NCBI RefSeq assembly: GCF_003408705.1
Contig: NZ_QAYL01000006.1
Span: 1-64,000, forward strand
Length of the DNA: 64,000 nucleotides
From: Mycobacterium uberis
GTDB taxonomy: Bacteria; Actinomycetota; Actinomycetes; Mycobacteriales; Mycobacteriaceae
Direction of reading: 5' to 3'
This document shows positions 51,479-63,122 of the stretch, one piece after another. A program made the translations under genes and the position numbers. The notes beneath the pieces are model-generated. The model made no database searches. It was given only the letters and a program-made list of their open reading frames with translations, and was not told the origin of the DNA. Position 1 is the stretch's first letter. Each line of letters starts with the position of its first letter.

Positions 51479-52383
51479 TGAAAATCCGCAGCGGTCACGC
51501 CATATCAGGTGAGGTAAAACTGTACTACGAGGACATGGGCGACGTCAATGACCCGCCGGTATTGCTGATCATGGGTCTGGGCGCTCAATTGGTACTGTGG
51601 CGAACCGCCTTCTGTGAGAAGCTCGTCGCTCAGGGCCTACGAGTCATTCGGTACGACAACCGCGACGTCGGACTTTCCAGCAAGACCGAGCATCCCTGCC
51701 CCAGCCAGCCGCTGACCGCACGACTGCTTCGCTTCTGGTTCGGCCGGCGCAACGAGTGCGCGTACACGCTTGAGGACATGGCCGACGACGCCGTCGCCCT
51801 GCTAGATCACCTCGACATCGAGCAGGCCCACATCGTTGGAGCATCGATGGGCGGCATGATCGCCCAAATCTTCGCGGCACGTTTCCCCGCGCGAACCAAG
51901 GCCCTAGCCATCTTGTTCTCCAGCAACAATCGCGCATTTCTGCCGCCGCCTGCCCCGCGTGCCTTGCTAGCACTCCTCACCGGCCCACCGCCCGGCTCAC
52001 CGCGCGACGTGGTCGTTGACAACGTCGTGCGAGTCACCAAAATTATCGGTAGTCCACGCTACCGCATGCCTGAGGAACAGGTCCGTGCCGACGCCACCCA
52101 AGTCTACGACCGCAGCTTCTACCCGTTAGGTGTCAGTCGGCAATTAAGCGCAATCCTGGGCAGCGGCAGCCTGCTGCACTACAACCAGCGCATCGTCGCA
52201 CCGACTGTGGTGATTCATGGCCGAGCCGACAAACTGGTACGGCCCTCCAGCGGTCGTGCGGTCGCCCGCGCCATCACCGGCGCCCGACTGGTGTTATTCG
52301 ACGGAATGGGCCATGATCTACCGCAACAGCTGTGGGATCGGGTGGTTGGTGTGTTAATGAGCAACTTCGCCGAGGCTAGCTAA
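51478..52383 (+). CDS. lipG: alpha/beta hydrolase LipG
   Basis: A 301-residue alpha/beta hydrolase, annotated as lipase/esterase or thioesterase in M. tuberculosis. The oxyanion/strand region 'VLLIMGLGAQLVLW', 'VIRYDNRDVGLSS', nucleophile elbow 'IVGASMGGMIAQ' (Ser123), acid 'VVIHGRADKLVRPSSGRAV' (Asp) and base 'FDGMGHDLPQ' (His) are all present. It is translationally coupled to the ABC1 kinase gene and followed 56 bases later by mmaA1, suggesting a role in mycolic-acid or lipid metabolism. Confidence 0.94.
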   Translation: MKIRSGHAISGEVKLYYEDMGDVNDPPVLLIMGLGAQLVLWRTAFCEKLVAQGLRVIRYDNRDVGLSSKTEHPCPSQPLTARLLRFWFGRRNECAYTLEDMADDAVALLDHLDIEQAHIVGASMGGMIAQIFAARFPARTKALAILFSSNNRAFLPPPAPRALLALLTGPPPGSPRDVVVDNVVRVTKIIGSPRYRMPEEQVRADATQVYDRSFYPLGVSRQLSAILGSGSLLHYNQRIVAPTVVIHGRADKLVRPSSGRAVARAITGARLVLFDGMGHDLPQQLWDRVVGVLMSNFAEAS

Positions 52384-52421
52384 CCAAAAGGCCATACCAA
52401 TTCGCTGAGTTGTACGGTTAG

Positions 52422-53300
<879 letters not shown>

Positions 53301-53455
53301 CGGCGCTGCCTTTTTATCGAGGCAAACCCGATCGCAGTTTAGTGATGTAGCCATGCATCGGATAGCATGCCTCGAGCAAGCCGGGGGGAATTTTTTCGGT
53401 GCATTTCTTCCGAGCACCGATGGGCCAATGCGGGTCCAGGAAGGCACACGAGGTC

Positions 53456-54322
53456 ATGGCCAAGGAATTGATGCCACAGTTCGCCAATGTGCAGGCGCAC
53501 TACGATCTATTTGACGGTTTCTTCCATCTGTTTCTGGAACCCACCCAGGCCTATAGCTACGTGTACTTTGAGCACGAAGACATGGCGCTGGAAGAGGTGC
53601 AGTTCGCCAAGATCGACTTGACGCTCGACGATCTGGGCTTGCAACCCGGCATGAGGTTGCTCAACGCCGGCTGCGGCCGGGGCTCGGTGATGAAGCGGGC
53701 CATCGAGCGCTACGGCGTCAACGTGATCGGCCTGACATTGACGAAGAACCAGGCCGCCCATGTCCAGAAATCGTTCGACCAGATGGACAGCCCGCTCAAC
53801 AAGCGGGCGTTGCTCGATGGTTGGGAACAGTTTCGTGAGCCCGTCGACCGCATCGTGTCAGTCGGCGCGTTCGAGCACTTCGGCCACAATCGTTACGATG
53901 ACTTCTTTGAGACGGCCTGCAACATCCTGCCTGACGACAGCGTGATGTCGTTACACACGATCGCCGGACCGACCAAACAGCAGATGACCGACAACGGTCG
54001 GCCGCTTTCACTCAATGTGATTCGTTTCTTTTGGTGTATTTTCACCGAAATTTTCCCGGGTGGCAGGATACCGGCCATTGAAGATGGTAGAAGAGACCGG
54101 ACTAGAAGCTGGCTTCAAGCTTACCCGGCGCCAGTCGCGACAAGCGTACTACACCCGGACCCTCGGCTAGCAGGCCAAAGCGCTCGAGAGAAACCGAAAG
54201 TGAGGCCATCGCGATTCAATCCGAAGATGTCTACGACACAATATATGAAATACTTCACGGACTACGCCACGCTGTTCCGTGCCGGCTACACCGATGTCAA
54301 CCAGTTCACCCCGCAGAAGTAG
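53456..54322 (+). pseudogene. mmaA2: mycolic acid cyclopropane synthase mmaA2, frameshifted
   Basis: By position and sequence this is MmaA2 (cyclopropanation of alpha-mycolates). It starts at ATG 53456 ('MAKELMPQFANVQAHYDLFD'). The first about 205 residues align, but motif I has degraded to 'LLNAGCGRGSVMK' (norm 'LLDIGCGWG'). Near 54078 an inserted base shifts the frame: 'MVEETGLEAGFKLTRRQS' is now out of phase and its own frame hits TAG at about 54170. A second shift near 54240 restores the original frame for 'QYMKYF' and 'FRAGYTDVNQFTPQK'. The open frame therefore spans a nonsense stretch of about 50 residues. Probably non-functional, though a hybrid protein could be made. Confidence 0.82.
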
Positions 54323-54473
54323 TGATTGCATCAACCAGACTGCGATCTGTATGGATCTCGATCGAGATAACCACGGTTTAAGCGACTTGAAATGCAAAGG
54401 ATACTCCCAGTCCTATGTAGAGAAGTCGGGAATAGCCGCCTCGTCAAGGTGCCTTGTCCATCCAGGAGAACAC

Positions 54474-55367
54474 ATGTCTTACAACCCAGCAAGCGTCACA
54501 CGGGCTCAGTCTAATATCGACGACGTTCAAGCGCACTACGACCTTTCGAATGAATTCTTCGCACTGTTCCAGGATCCGACTCGCACCTACAGTTGCGCAT
54601 ATTTTCCGCGCGAAGACATGACCCTGTACGAAGCACAGGTCGCCAAGCTCGATCTAACGCTCGACAAGCTGGGGCTCCAGTCAGGCATGACCCTGCTCGA
54701 CATCGGCTGCGGCTGGGGCTCGGTGATGAAGCGAGCCATCGAGCGCTACGATGTAAACGTCGTCGGATTGACCTTGTCGAAGAACCAGCATGCTTACTGT
54801 CAGCAAGTGCTTGACAAAATCGATTCGACCCGCTCACGACGAGCCCTGCTGTGCGACTGGGCCGACTTTGACGAGCCGGTGGACCGCATCGTCATCATAG
54901 AAGCGTTAGAGCACTTCGGGTTTGACCGCTATGACGATTTCTTCAAGTTCGCTTATAGCACACTTCCCACTGACGGAGTAATGCTGCTGCACTCGATCAC
55001 CGGGCTGCATCCAAAACAGGTCATCAAACGCGGTATCCCGATGACGATGGAGATAGCTAAGTTCATCAGGTTCATAATCAACGACATTTTCCCGGGCGGC
55101 AGGCTACCGATGATCGAAACCATCGAGGAGCACTCAACGAAGGTCGGCTTCAAGATAGCCCGCACCCAGTCGCTGCAGTCGGACTTCGCCAAGACCCTTG
55201 ACCTGTGGGCGGAGGCCCTCCAAGCACACAAGGACGAGGCCATCGCGATCCAGTCCGAAGAGATGTACGAGCGGTACATGAAGTACTTGACCGGCTGCGC
55301 CAAGGCATTCCGGATAGGCTACATCGACTGCAACCAGTTCACACTGGAAAAGCAAGCAGCGCCCTAG
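54474..55367 (+). CDS. mmaA3: methoxy mycolic acid synthase MmaA3
   Basis: A SAM-dependent methyltransferase that O-methylates hydroxymycolate to methoxymycolate in M. tuberculosis. 297 residues from ATG 54474, after TCCAGGAGAACAC. SAM motif '[20 protein letters not shown]', then 'VVGLTLSKNQHAYCQQVLDK' and 'IIEALEHFGFDRYDDFFKFA', typical MmaA3 text. The C-terminus 'GCAKAFRIGYIDCNQFTLEK' plus four residues (QAAP) is complete. It is fully open, which is notable because M. leprae is known to lack methoxymycolates. Confidence 0.93.
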   Translation: MSYNPASVTRAQSNIDDVQAHYDLSNEFFALFQDPTRTYSCAYFPREDMTLYEAQVAKLDLTLDKLGLQSGMTLLDIGCGWGSVMKRAIERYDVNVVGLTLSKNQHAYCQQVLDKIDSTRSRRALLCDWADFDEPVDRIVIIEALEHFGFDRYDDFFKFAYSTLPTDGVMLLHSITGLHPKQVIKRGIPMTMEIAKFIRFIINDIFPGGRLPMIETIEEHSTKVGFKIARTQSLQSDFAKTLDLWAEALQAHKDEAIAIQSEEMYERYMKYLTGCAKAFRIGYIDCNQFTLEKQAAP

Positions 55368-55400
55368 ACAGTAAGCATCATCCAGGAGAACACGACGACA

Positions 55401-56297
55401 ATGGCTGAGCAACCAATTGGCCCGACAAAAACGCGAACGCGCTCGGAAGACATCCAGGCACACTACGACGTCTCCGACGATTTCTTCGCCCTGTTCCAGG
55501 ACCCCACCCGCACCTACAGCTGTGCCTATTTTGAGCCACCAAGCCTGACACTCGAAGAAGCCCAGTACGCCAAGATCGACCTCAACCTGGACAAGCTGGA
55601 TCTCAACCCGGGCATGACCCTGTTGGACATCGGCTGTGGTTGGGGCACCACCATGAGGCGCGCTGTCGAGAAGTACGACGTCAACATTATTGGCCTGACT
55701 TTGTCCGAGAATCAGCATGCTCGCTGCGAGCATGTGCTGACGACTCTCGACAGTAATCGTTCACGTCAAGTGCGGCTGCAAGGCTGGGAGGATTTCACCG
55801 AACCGGTCGACCGGATCGTGTCGATCGAAGCGTTCGAACACTTCGGACACGAAAACTACGACGATTTCTTCAAGCGGTGTTTCAACATCATGCCCTCCGA
55901 CGGTCGTATGACAGTCCAAAGCAGCGTCAGCTTCCACCCCCTCGACATGGCTGCCCGAGGTAAGAAACTGAGCTTCGAAACAGCTCGCTTTGTCAAGTTT
56001 ATCATCACCGAGATATTTCCAGGCGGACGGCTGCCATCGACCAAAATGATGGTCGAACATGGCCAGCAGGCGGGATTCACCGTCCCCGAACCGCTGTCAC
56101 TGCAGCAGCACTACATCAAAACGCTGCGTATCTGGGGCGACACCCTAGAATCCAACAGGGAAAAAGCCATCGAAGTCACCTCCGAAGAGGTCTACAATCG
56201 GTACATGAAGTACCTGCGCGGCTGTGAGCACTACTTCGCCGACGAGCTGCTGGACTGCAGCCTGGTGACCTATCTCAAACCAGGTGCTACGGCTTAA
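55401..56297 (+). CDS. mmaA4: hydroxymycolate synthase MmaA4
   Basis: A SAM-dependent enzyme that introduces the hydroxyl/methyl group, the branch point to keto- and methoxy-mycolates. 298 residues from ATG 55401, preceded by TCCAGGAGAACAC, the same leader as mmaA3. Motifs: '[20 protein letters not shown]', '[20 protein letters not shown]', '[17 protein letters not shown]', C-terminus '[20 protein letters not shown]'. It is intact, and the last of the lipG-mmaA unit. Confidence 0.96.
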   Translation: MAEQPIGPTKTRTRSEDIQAHYDVSDDFFALFQDPTRTYSCAYFEPPSLTLEEAQYAKIDLNLDKLDLNPGMTLLDIGCGWGTTMRRAVEKYDVNIIGLTLSENQHARCEHVLTTLDSNRSRQVRLQGWEDFTEPVDRIVSIEAFEHFGHENYDDFFKRCFNIMPSDGRMTVQSSVSFHPLDMAARGKKLSFETARFVKFIITEIFPGGRLPSTKMMVEHGQQAGFTVPEPLSLQQHYIKTLRIWGDTLESNREKAIEVTSEEVYNRYMKYLRGCEHYFADELLDCSLVTYLKPGATA

Positions 56298-56850
56298 ATC
56301 CTCCGGCGAATGTCGGCTTACCGACTGCGCCCCGTTTGTCGATTAGGTAGAATGGGTAGATAGTGAAGCACAAGACTTCGCTAACTATCGAAGGTGACGG
56401 ACAGGCAGTGTTAGCCCTAGTAATTAAGCCAGGAACGAGACCTCACGCCCGACAAACGGGCCCACGTGCTGGCCGCGTTCCAAACGCTTCCGTGCCCAGG
56501 CCGCTGTAGCAACTTGGCCAGGTACGCCCTGAAACCGACGGCGCCTGGCTGCAGACACCTACGGCCGGCCCTGATGTGCTGACTGTCACCGACGGTCCCT
56601 TCGCCAAGTCAGCCGAAGCGCCCTGCCGCTACTACGTGTTCGAGAACGAAAATCTCGACGAGGCGTTCACATTGGTGCGCGACATTCCGGTCGCCTCGTA
56701 CGGCGCCGTGGAGGCGTGGCCGCGAACGGAGAGGAGGATCCCGACGCAACCGCTGCATGGCACCAACTGGATCGCATTGCTGCTGGAAGCCGCCGGACCG
56801 GCCGGTACAGCCCAACTCGCCGCACTGGGAGTGCTATGGTGATTGTGCCA
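56298..56850 (+). pseudogene. YCII-related (DGPF) protein remnant
   Basis: The + strand reads 'VTDGPFAKSAEAPCRYYVFE' (the DGPF motif of the YCII family, normally DGPFAETKE) and 'LDEAFTLVRDIPVASYGAVE', then runs out of phase. No start is identifiable (the upstream part 56300-56570 is degraded). In actinomycetes such genes commonly precede an ECF sigma factor gene, as the next remnant shows. Confidence 0.7.
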
Positions 56851-57089
56851 CCAAAAGTTCGAAACCGCCATCGGCGGTGACCACATCAAGGCCTGGACTG
56901 GCCTGCATACGCCGTCCACAGCGACCACTGTACTAGTACGTGACGGCGAGCTCCTTATCAACTACGGTCCTTACGTGGAGAGTGCCGAAGTCGCTAACGG
57001 CTTCCATGCGCTTAGCGCAAGTTAACACGACGAGGTGGTCAAGGTGGCGTAAATTATCCCCGCCTCTAGCCGTGCAGCGCGGCAACTAA

Positions 57090-58250
57090 CCGGGTATCTC
57101 GAGTTGGTAGAACCGGCGAATGACCAACCTGAAAGGCATCTTTCGTCGAGATTAGAGACTCGCCGTCACCACGCTCGCGCGGTGGTCCGGAGATCTAACC
57201 ATCACGGAAGACGCCGTGCAGGAAAGCTTGCGCCAAGTCGTTTCGCAGCTGACCCCCCAATGACGTTCCCGATCACCCCGGTGGGTGGCTTGTGACTGTC
57301 GCACACAACCACGCCCGAGAATCAGATACGCCGCGAATCGACATGTCCTGGAAAGGGGTAGTGATGGCTATTAGAGCCCTATAGATGACATTCAGGAATG
57401 TACCGATTGCTGCAACCAACATCCGATTCGCGACGACAAACTGTCGGATAATGTTCACCCGTGTGCACCGGGCGTTGGACCACTAGTTTCAACTCGTGCT
57501 CACACTGCGGTTGGTGTACGGGTTGACCGTCGCCGAGCTCACACACGCGCTGCTGCAGACTGATACCGCGGTCAAGCAGCGAATCTACGCGCACCAAGAA
57601 CAAGATCCGGCACCCCAACATCCCGCCGCGGATGCCACCCGTCGAACTGCTGCCTCAGTTGCACGTCACACATGCTCAGCTGCATCTATCCGGTGTTCAC
57701 CGAGAGCTATTGGTCGACGGAGGGACCGGCGGTGATTCGTGACAAATTGTGCGACACAACGATTCGGCTGGCTGGAAAGCAGTGCACACTGCTGCTCAAT
57801 AAGCTAGAGGCACATGCCCTAACAGTCCTGGATGTTACTGCATGATGCACGACAACTAACGCGGGTGAATTAAGGCCGGCGCTCTGGTCTCGCTCGAGGA
57901 TCAGGACCTTAGTCCTTGGTGTCGCAATCGCATCACCCCCAACCTGGACCACTTACAACAGTCCACGGGATCAACGGGCCTGTCCCTTCCACAAGCGACG
58001 ATCGCAGCGTTGCACACTACAAACGCCGTTCTGGGAACAAATCGACTAGCTGGTCATCTGCATAGCCTATGACCAGCTGCTGCAGATGACAAATACACTG
58101 CTAGAGGAGGTGATATCTGATTCCCGGCTTACCCGCTCAAATCTGGTCACATCTGTGCGTGCCGTTCTGTTGCGCCATGCGGGCCGGCCCACCAAAGCCG
58201 TCCACCCGCCTACCGAATAGCATTGGAAGCAGATAGATCAGGGCCGTGAA
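57090..58250 (+). pseudogene. ECF RNA polymerase sigma factor (YCII-associated type), broken
   Basis: Fragments on the + strand: 'AVVRRSNHHGRRRA' out of frame with 'ITEDAVQESLRQV' (sigma region 2), then 'LTLRLVYGLTVAELTHALLQ' and 'TDTAVKQRIYAH' (region 4), then an out-of-phase match to 'VLYLIFTESYW'-type text near 57690. Later debris extends to about 58200. This architecture (YCII gene then COG4941-like sigma factor) is common in soil actinobacteria. All frames are broken. Confidence 0.62.
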
Positions 58251-58298
58251 GGGCCTTCCCGCGGTGCCGCATAGCTGTATAGCACCTGTTGGTGCGTG

Positions 58299-59006
58299 CT
58301 ACACCTCAGTGAGATTCCGGATAATCGATGGGTCGACCGGAATGCCGGGGCCCATGGTCGTTGACACGGTGACCTTCTTCAGGTAGCGACCCTTCGATGA
58401 CGACGGCTTGAGCCGCAGCACCTCATCAAGCGCGGCGCCATAGTTCTCCGCCAGCCGCTTCTCGTCGAACGATGCCTTGCCGATCACAAAGTGCAAGTTG
58501 GCCTGTTTGTCCACCCGGAAGTTGATCTTACCGCCCTTGATGTCAGCCACGGCCTTGGCAACGTCGGGAGTAACGGTGCCGGTTTTGGGGTTTGGCATCA
58601 GGCCACGTGGACCCAAGACCCGAGCGATTCGACCGACCTTGGCCATCTGATCGGGCGTCGCAATCGCGGCGTCGAACTCCAGCCAGCCAGCCTGAATCTT
58701 CTCAATCAGATCATCGCTACCAACCACATCAGCTCCCGCGGCAACGGCAGCATCCGCTTTTTCGCCGACCGCGAAGACCACGACCCGGGCAATCTTACCG
58801 GTGCCGTGTGGCAGGTTGACCGTGCCGCGAACCATTTGATCCGCCTTGCGCGGGTCGACACCCAACCGGATCGCCACCTCGACGGTCGCATCTTGCTTGG
58901 CTGACGACGTCTCTTTGGCAAGCTTGGCCGCCTGCAGAGGAGTGTAGAGGTTGCTACGGTCCACCTTATCGGCGGCGGCACGATATGCCTTGCTGTTCTT
59001 GCTCAT
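58299..59006 (-). CDS. rplA: 50S ribosomal protein L1
   Basis: The L1 stalk protein, which controls E-site tRNA exit. The start at ATG 59006 ('[19 protein letters not shown]') is preferred to the in-frame TTG 12 bases upstream. Conserved blocks: '[20 protein letters not shown]', '[20 protein letters not shown]', '[20 protein letters not shown]'. 235 residues, normal. It is downstream of rplK in the rplK-rplA pair. Confidence 0.98.
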   Translation of the reverse strand: MSKNSKAYRAAADKVDRSNLYTPLQAAKLAKETSSAKQDATVEVAIRLGVDPRKADQMVRGTVNLPHGTGKIARVVVFAVGEKADAAVAAGADVVGSDDLIEKIQAGWLEFDAAIATPDQMAKVGRIARVLGPRGLMPNPKTGTVTPDVAKAVADIKGGKINFRVDKQANLHFVIGKASFDEKRLAENYGAALDEVLRLKPSSSKGRYLKKVTVSTTMGPGIPVDPSIIRNLTEV

Positions 59007-59081
59007 TGAAATATCCAATCCGATGTTGGGTGCGTGGTGATTAAGCGGGCCGAAGCTAACCCTCCCACATACGGGGTCCGT

Positions 59082-59510
59082 CTATTCGACCGTGATACCC
59101 ATCGACCTGGCGGTACCAGCTATGATCTTGGCAGCGGCCTCGATATCGTTGGCGTTGAGGTCGGCTTTCTTGGTCTCAGCGATTTCCTGCACTTGACTCC
59201 AACTGACCTTGGCGACCTTAGTCTTGTGCGGCTCCGCCGACCCCTTGCCCACGCCAGCAGCCTTAAGGAGCAGCTTTGCGGCAGGCGGTGTTTTAAGCAC
59301 GAACGTGAAGCTGCGGTCCTCGTAGACCGTGACCTCCACCGGGATGACCTGGCCACGCTGATGCTCGGTGGCAGCATTATACGCCTTGCAGAACTCCATG
59401 ATGTTAGCACCATGCTGGCCAAGCGCGGGCCCTACAGGTGGCGCAGGGTTGGCCTGCCCCGCCTGGATCTGAAGCTTGATCAGCCCGGCGACTCTCTTCT
59501 TCGGGGCCAT
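59082..59510 (-). CDS. rplK: 50S ribosomal protein L11
   Basis: L11 forms the GTPase-associated centre with 23S rRNA and is the thiostrepton contact. It is 142 residues: '[20 protein letters not shown]', '[20 protein letters not shown]', '[20 protein letters not shown]', and the C-terminal rRNA-binding '[20 protein letters not shown]'. ATG at 59510, 27 bases after nusG. Confidence 0.98.
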   Translation of the reverse strand: MAPKKRVAGLIKLQIQAGQANPAPPVGPALGQHGANIMEFCKAYNAATEHQRGQVIPVEVTVYEDRSFTFVLKTPPAAKLLLKAAGVGKGSAEPHKTKVAKVSWSQVQEIAETKKADLNANDIEAAAKIIAGTARSMGITVE

Positions 59511-59537
59511 GGGGTTTCGTTATTCCTTCCTCAGAGG

Positions 59538-60284
<747 letters not shown>

Positions 60285-60301
60285 CTAATCACTTTCGAGC
60301 C

Positions 60302-60736
60302 TCAGCCAAACACCAACAGCACCAGCTTGGCCAGGCCAAAATCAGCAAAGCCGACCAGTGCCACCATAAAGACAAGAAACACCAACACAACTGAGGTATA
60401 ATTAAGCATTTGTTTGCGGTTAGGCCAGATAACTTTCCGCATCTCCGCAACGGCCTGCTTGAGGTAGTTGTAGATAAATACGATCGGGTTAGCCGAGCGG
60501 TCCGCTGGCTTCTTCGGCTTTTTCGCCTTGCTTTCCTTAACAACCTCAGCCTCAACTGACAACTCCTCGACCTTGACGTCCACCCCCGTATCCGAGACAC
60601 TCACACGCTGCCGAGATCGCTTACTGGCAGGGCGTTGCGGTCGAGTCGCAGGTTTTGTCACCACGGCCGTACGACCACCGCTCCTGCGACCGTCTTCAGT
60701 TTCGCCACCGCTGGTAACGCCGCCCTCGTCGCTCAC
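60302..60736 (-). CDS. secE: preprotein translocase subunit SecE
   Basis: The clamp subunit of the SecYEG channel. 144 residues from GTG 60736. A long charged N-terminal half (Lys/Arg/Thr/Ser-rich, about 85 residues) is typical of mycobacteria. The conserved amphipathic part '[20 protein letters not shown]' and one C-terminal membrane helix '[20 protein letters not shown]' follow. It lies directly upstream of nusG and downstream of tRNA-Trp. Confidence 0.95.
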   Translation of the reverse strand: MSDEGGVTSGGETEDGRRSGGRTAVVTKPATRPQRPASKRSRQRVSVSDTGVDVKVEELSVEAEVVKESKAKKPKKPADRSANPIVFIYNYLKQAVAEMRKVIWPNRKQMLNYTSVVLVFLVFMVALVGFADFGLAKLVLLVFG

Positions 60737-60830
60737 CGCGTGCTCCTTTGTTCGCTAGCTGTTTCTGCGAGCCATCCAACTCTGACTGGACGCACTCCCA
60801 GTGTCCACCATGACACGTCTGCGCATTCAG

Positions 60831-60903
<73 letters not shown>

Positions 60904-61047
60904 TCGCGGTTGGCAGACCCAGCCAACCCACCTGCACCGGGGCTTACATGACCTGCTCATTCGACTCAAGTAAAGCGCGCTGATGTTGGAAAACCCCGAG
61001 GCCCGAGTGTACTCGACTTCACTCAAACGCAAAAAATCCGATAACAA

Positions 61048-61548
61048 TTACGCGCTTCTGATGACCTGTCCAGATTCCTTGTCCCATTTGAGCTGACTGG
61101 AATTGTCACCCTGCTGACCCATCAAGGTGGTGTAGGCCTCCATCACCAACTCACCGTCATCGTTGGTGCAGATGTTCTTGGTCACCACGATGTCAGCACC
61201 AAAACGTTCGTCGACCGAATGGATGTCCATCCGGGCCCACAACTTGTCCCCAGCAAGCACCGGCTTGTGAAAGACAAAACGTTGGTCGACCTGCACAATC
61301 TGCATGGTTTCCATGCCAACATCGACATTACGGAAAAAATCCAGCTGGACGTATTTGGCGAAAATTGTAACAAAAGTCAGCGGTGCAACGATCGCGTCAT
61401 AGCCGAGGTCAGCAGCCGCTTCCTCGCTGAAGTAGGCAAGGTGATCACACTTGATGGCTCTGGCGAATTCGCGGCATTGCTCACGGCCCACAATGAAATA
61501 GTCCGGGTAGCGCCAGATCATGCCCCGAATGTCAGTCTTTAACGTCAT
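61048..61548 (-). CDS. hadC: (3R)-hydroxyacyl-ACP dehydratase subunit HadC
   Basis: The substrate-binding partner of HadB in the HadBC dehydratase of FAS-II, extending meromycolate chains. 166 residues from ATG 61548: 'LKTDIRGMIWRYPDYFIVGR', 'AAADLGYDAIVAPLTFVTIF', 'IVQVDQRFVFHKPVLAGDKL', 'ICTNDDGELVMEAYTTLMGQ'. It is a single hot-dog domain of the HadA/C type without the catalytic pair. It is intact, 13 bases after hadB. Confidence 0.96.
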   Translation of the reverse strand: MTLKTDIRGMIWRYPDYFIVGREQCREFARAIKCDHLAYFSEEAAADLGYDAIVAPLTFVTIFAKYVQLDFFRNVDVGMETMQIVQVDQRFVFHKPVLAGDKLWARMDIHSVDERFGADIVVTKNICTNDDGELVMEAYTTLMGQQGDNSSQLKWDKESGQVIRSA

Positions 61549-61561
61549 AAACTGCACCCAC

Positions 61562-61990
61562 CTACGCCAGTTTCGCCGACGCGATAGCCCGGCCGAAGAT
61601 CTTCTTGCCGCCGGTGGTGGCCGTGAGTGCGATAGTCACCAGCTTGGTGTCCGGATCGACCGACTTCACCCTACCGCTGAACACGAGCTCAGCGCCTTTC
61701 CCGTCATTGGGTACCGGCACTACCGCGGTGAACCGCACATTGTACTCGGTGACTGCACCAGGATCACCGACCCACGAAGTTACATACCCACCACCAATAC
61801 CCATCGTCAGCATTCCATGGGCAATCGCGGTATCCAGCCCCACGACTTTGGCGATCTCGTCATCCCAGTGGATAGGGTTCAAGTCACCCGAAACCCCTGC
61901 GTAGTTCACCAGGTCTTGGCGGGTCAGCGGGTAGGTCTTCTCCGGAAGCTGGTCGCCCACTTTAACTGAACTAAACTCACGCAACGCCAT
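61562..61990 (-). CDS. hadB: (3R)-hydroxyacyl-ACP dehydratase catalytic subunit HadB
   Basis: The catalytic MaoC-like hot-dog subunit of the HadAB and HadBC FAS-II dehydratases (target of thiacetazone and isoxyl through HadA). The start at ATG 61990 ('MALREFSSVKVGDQLPEKTY') gives 142 residues; the frame is open 72 bases upstream inside hadA. The hydratase-2 motif 'GDLNPIHWDDEIAKVVG' contains catalytic Asp36 and His41. It overlaps the hadA end by 14 bases, indicating coupled translation. Confidence 0.96.
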   Translation of the reverse strand: MALREFSSVKVGDQLPEKTYPLTRQDLVNYAGVSGDLNPIHWDDEIAKVVGLDTAIAHGMLTMGIGGGYVTSWVGDPGAVTEYNVRFTAVVPVPNDGKGAELVFSGRVKSVDPDTKLVTIALTATTGGKKIFGRAIASAKLA

Positions 61991-62456
61991 CAGAAAATCC
62001 CTCTTCCCCATCGTCGCCGGCACGACCCGCCAAGGTCGTGTAGGTTTCCTGCACGATGCCACCAGCCTCGTCTGTGACGATGTTCTTGGTCACCATGATC
62101 TGGGTTCCGTGCGCCTCACGCACCGAATCCACATACACGTCGCAGTACAGCTTGTCGCCCGCCACGATCGGCTTCTCGAATTTCAAAACTTGATCAACCT
62201 GAACAATCTGCTGGTCGGTGATAGCGATGTTCGCGTGCTTAAAAAACGCTGACTGCGCCTTGTAGCCGAACACACAGATAAACGTCAACGGGGCCAGTAG
62301 TCCCTTGTAGCCAAGCTCGGCTGCCGCGTCCTCCTCGAAAAATGAGATGTCCTCATTTTTCACGGCTACCGCGTACTCGCGGATCTTCTCGCGCTCAACT
62401 TCGTAATGGTCCGGGTACCGATAGTGCATCCCAACGATGTTTGTGGTCAACCCCAC
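61977..62456 (-). CDS. hadA: (3R)-hydroxyacyl-ACP dehydratase subunit HadA
   Basis: The substrate-recognition subunit of HadAB. 159 residues, GTG start at 62456 ('MGLTTNIVGMHYRYPDHYEV'). The Cys targeted by activated thiacetazone/isoxyl in M. tuberculosis (C61) is seen as the Cys of 'APLTFICVFGYKAQ'. 'IVQVDQVLKFEKPIVAGDKL' and 'TYTTLAGRAGDDGEEGFSDG' complete the fold. It is first of hadA-hadB-hadC. Confidence 0.96.
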   Translation of the reverse strand: MGLTTNIVGMHYRYPDHYEVEREKIREYAVAVKNEDISFFEEDAAAELGYKGLLAPLTFICVFGYKAQSAFFKHANIAITDQQIVQVDQVLKFEKPIVAGDKLYCDVYVDSVREAHGTQIMVTKNIVTDEAGGIVQETYTTLAGRAGDDGEEGFSDGVA

Positions 62457-62502
62457 GACTCTAGAATCTACCTAGTCACTCTTGTCCACCGCTTACGGGT
62501 GG

Positions 62503-62670
62503 CTACCGTGTCTCGCGATGGGACTGGTGTTTGCCGCAATTGCGACAGAACTTCTTCAGTTCCATCCGGTCGGGATCGTTGCGCCGGTTCTTCTTGGTGA
62601 TGTAGTTACGGTGCTTGCACACCTCACATGCCAAGGTGATCTTCGGCCGCACGTCGGTACTGGAAGCCAT
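62503..62670 (-). CDS. rpmG: 50S ribosomal protein L33 (zinc-binding type)
   Basis: A 55-residue protein starting at ATG 62670 ('[20 protein letters not shown]') and ending 'HQSHRETR'. It has four cysteines in two CxxC pairs (15/18 and 42/45), the zinc-binding C+ form, corresponding to Rv0634B (rpmG2). Short enough to be overlooked. It lies 46 bases upstream of hadA and just after tRNA-Met. Confidence 0.96.
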   Translation of the reverse strand: MASSTDVRPKITLACEVCKHRNYITKKNRRNDPDRMELKKFCRNCGKHQSHRETR

Positions 62671-62717
62671 GATGATTCTCTTTCAAATCTGGTGTCAAAC
62701 ATCTCGTTTTTGTGTTG

Positions 62718-62791
<74 letters not shown>

Positions 62792-62845
62792 TCTGAGCTA
62801 TCCCGTCCTCGGATTCGGGTCCGCCTGCCTACTTGGCATTCGCCG

Positions 62846-62918
62846 AGCCCCCTAACGGAATCGAACCGTTGACCTTTTCCTTACCATGGAAACGCTCTAC
62901 CGACTGAGCTAAGGGGGC
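62846..62918 (-). tRNA. thrT: tRNA-Thr (GGT)
   Basis: Minus-strand 73-base gene from GCCCCCTTAGCTC to TAGGGGGCT. Acceptor arms pair perfectly. The anticodon stem TTTCC/GGAAA flanks loop ATGGTAA with anticodon GGT. The T arm is GGTTCGATTCC. It lies 54 bases upstream of tRNA-Met. Confidence 0.96.
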
Positions 62919-63122
62919 CGTTCCACCCGAAGCGACCAGTCGTGCCGCGGGCCTAAAAGGAGGGTACAACTTGACGCACAACGTCACCAAACTACGGAGC
63001 GCATCTCAAGACAGCTGGGCAAGGCGATAGAGCATTAAAAGTAAGGAGATGAGAAAACAGCGACTGCCCAAGGCCACCCGGTGTTGCCTTGGCGAGGACA
63101 GCACACGGCGGGGTCACTGAAC

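Noticed and set aside
53399-53455. Upstream extension of the mmaA2 frame
   Set aside because: No homology in the extra 19 residues; family alignment places the start at 53456.
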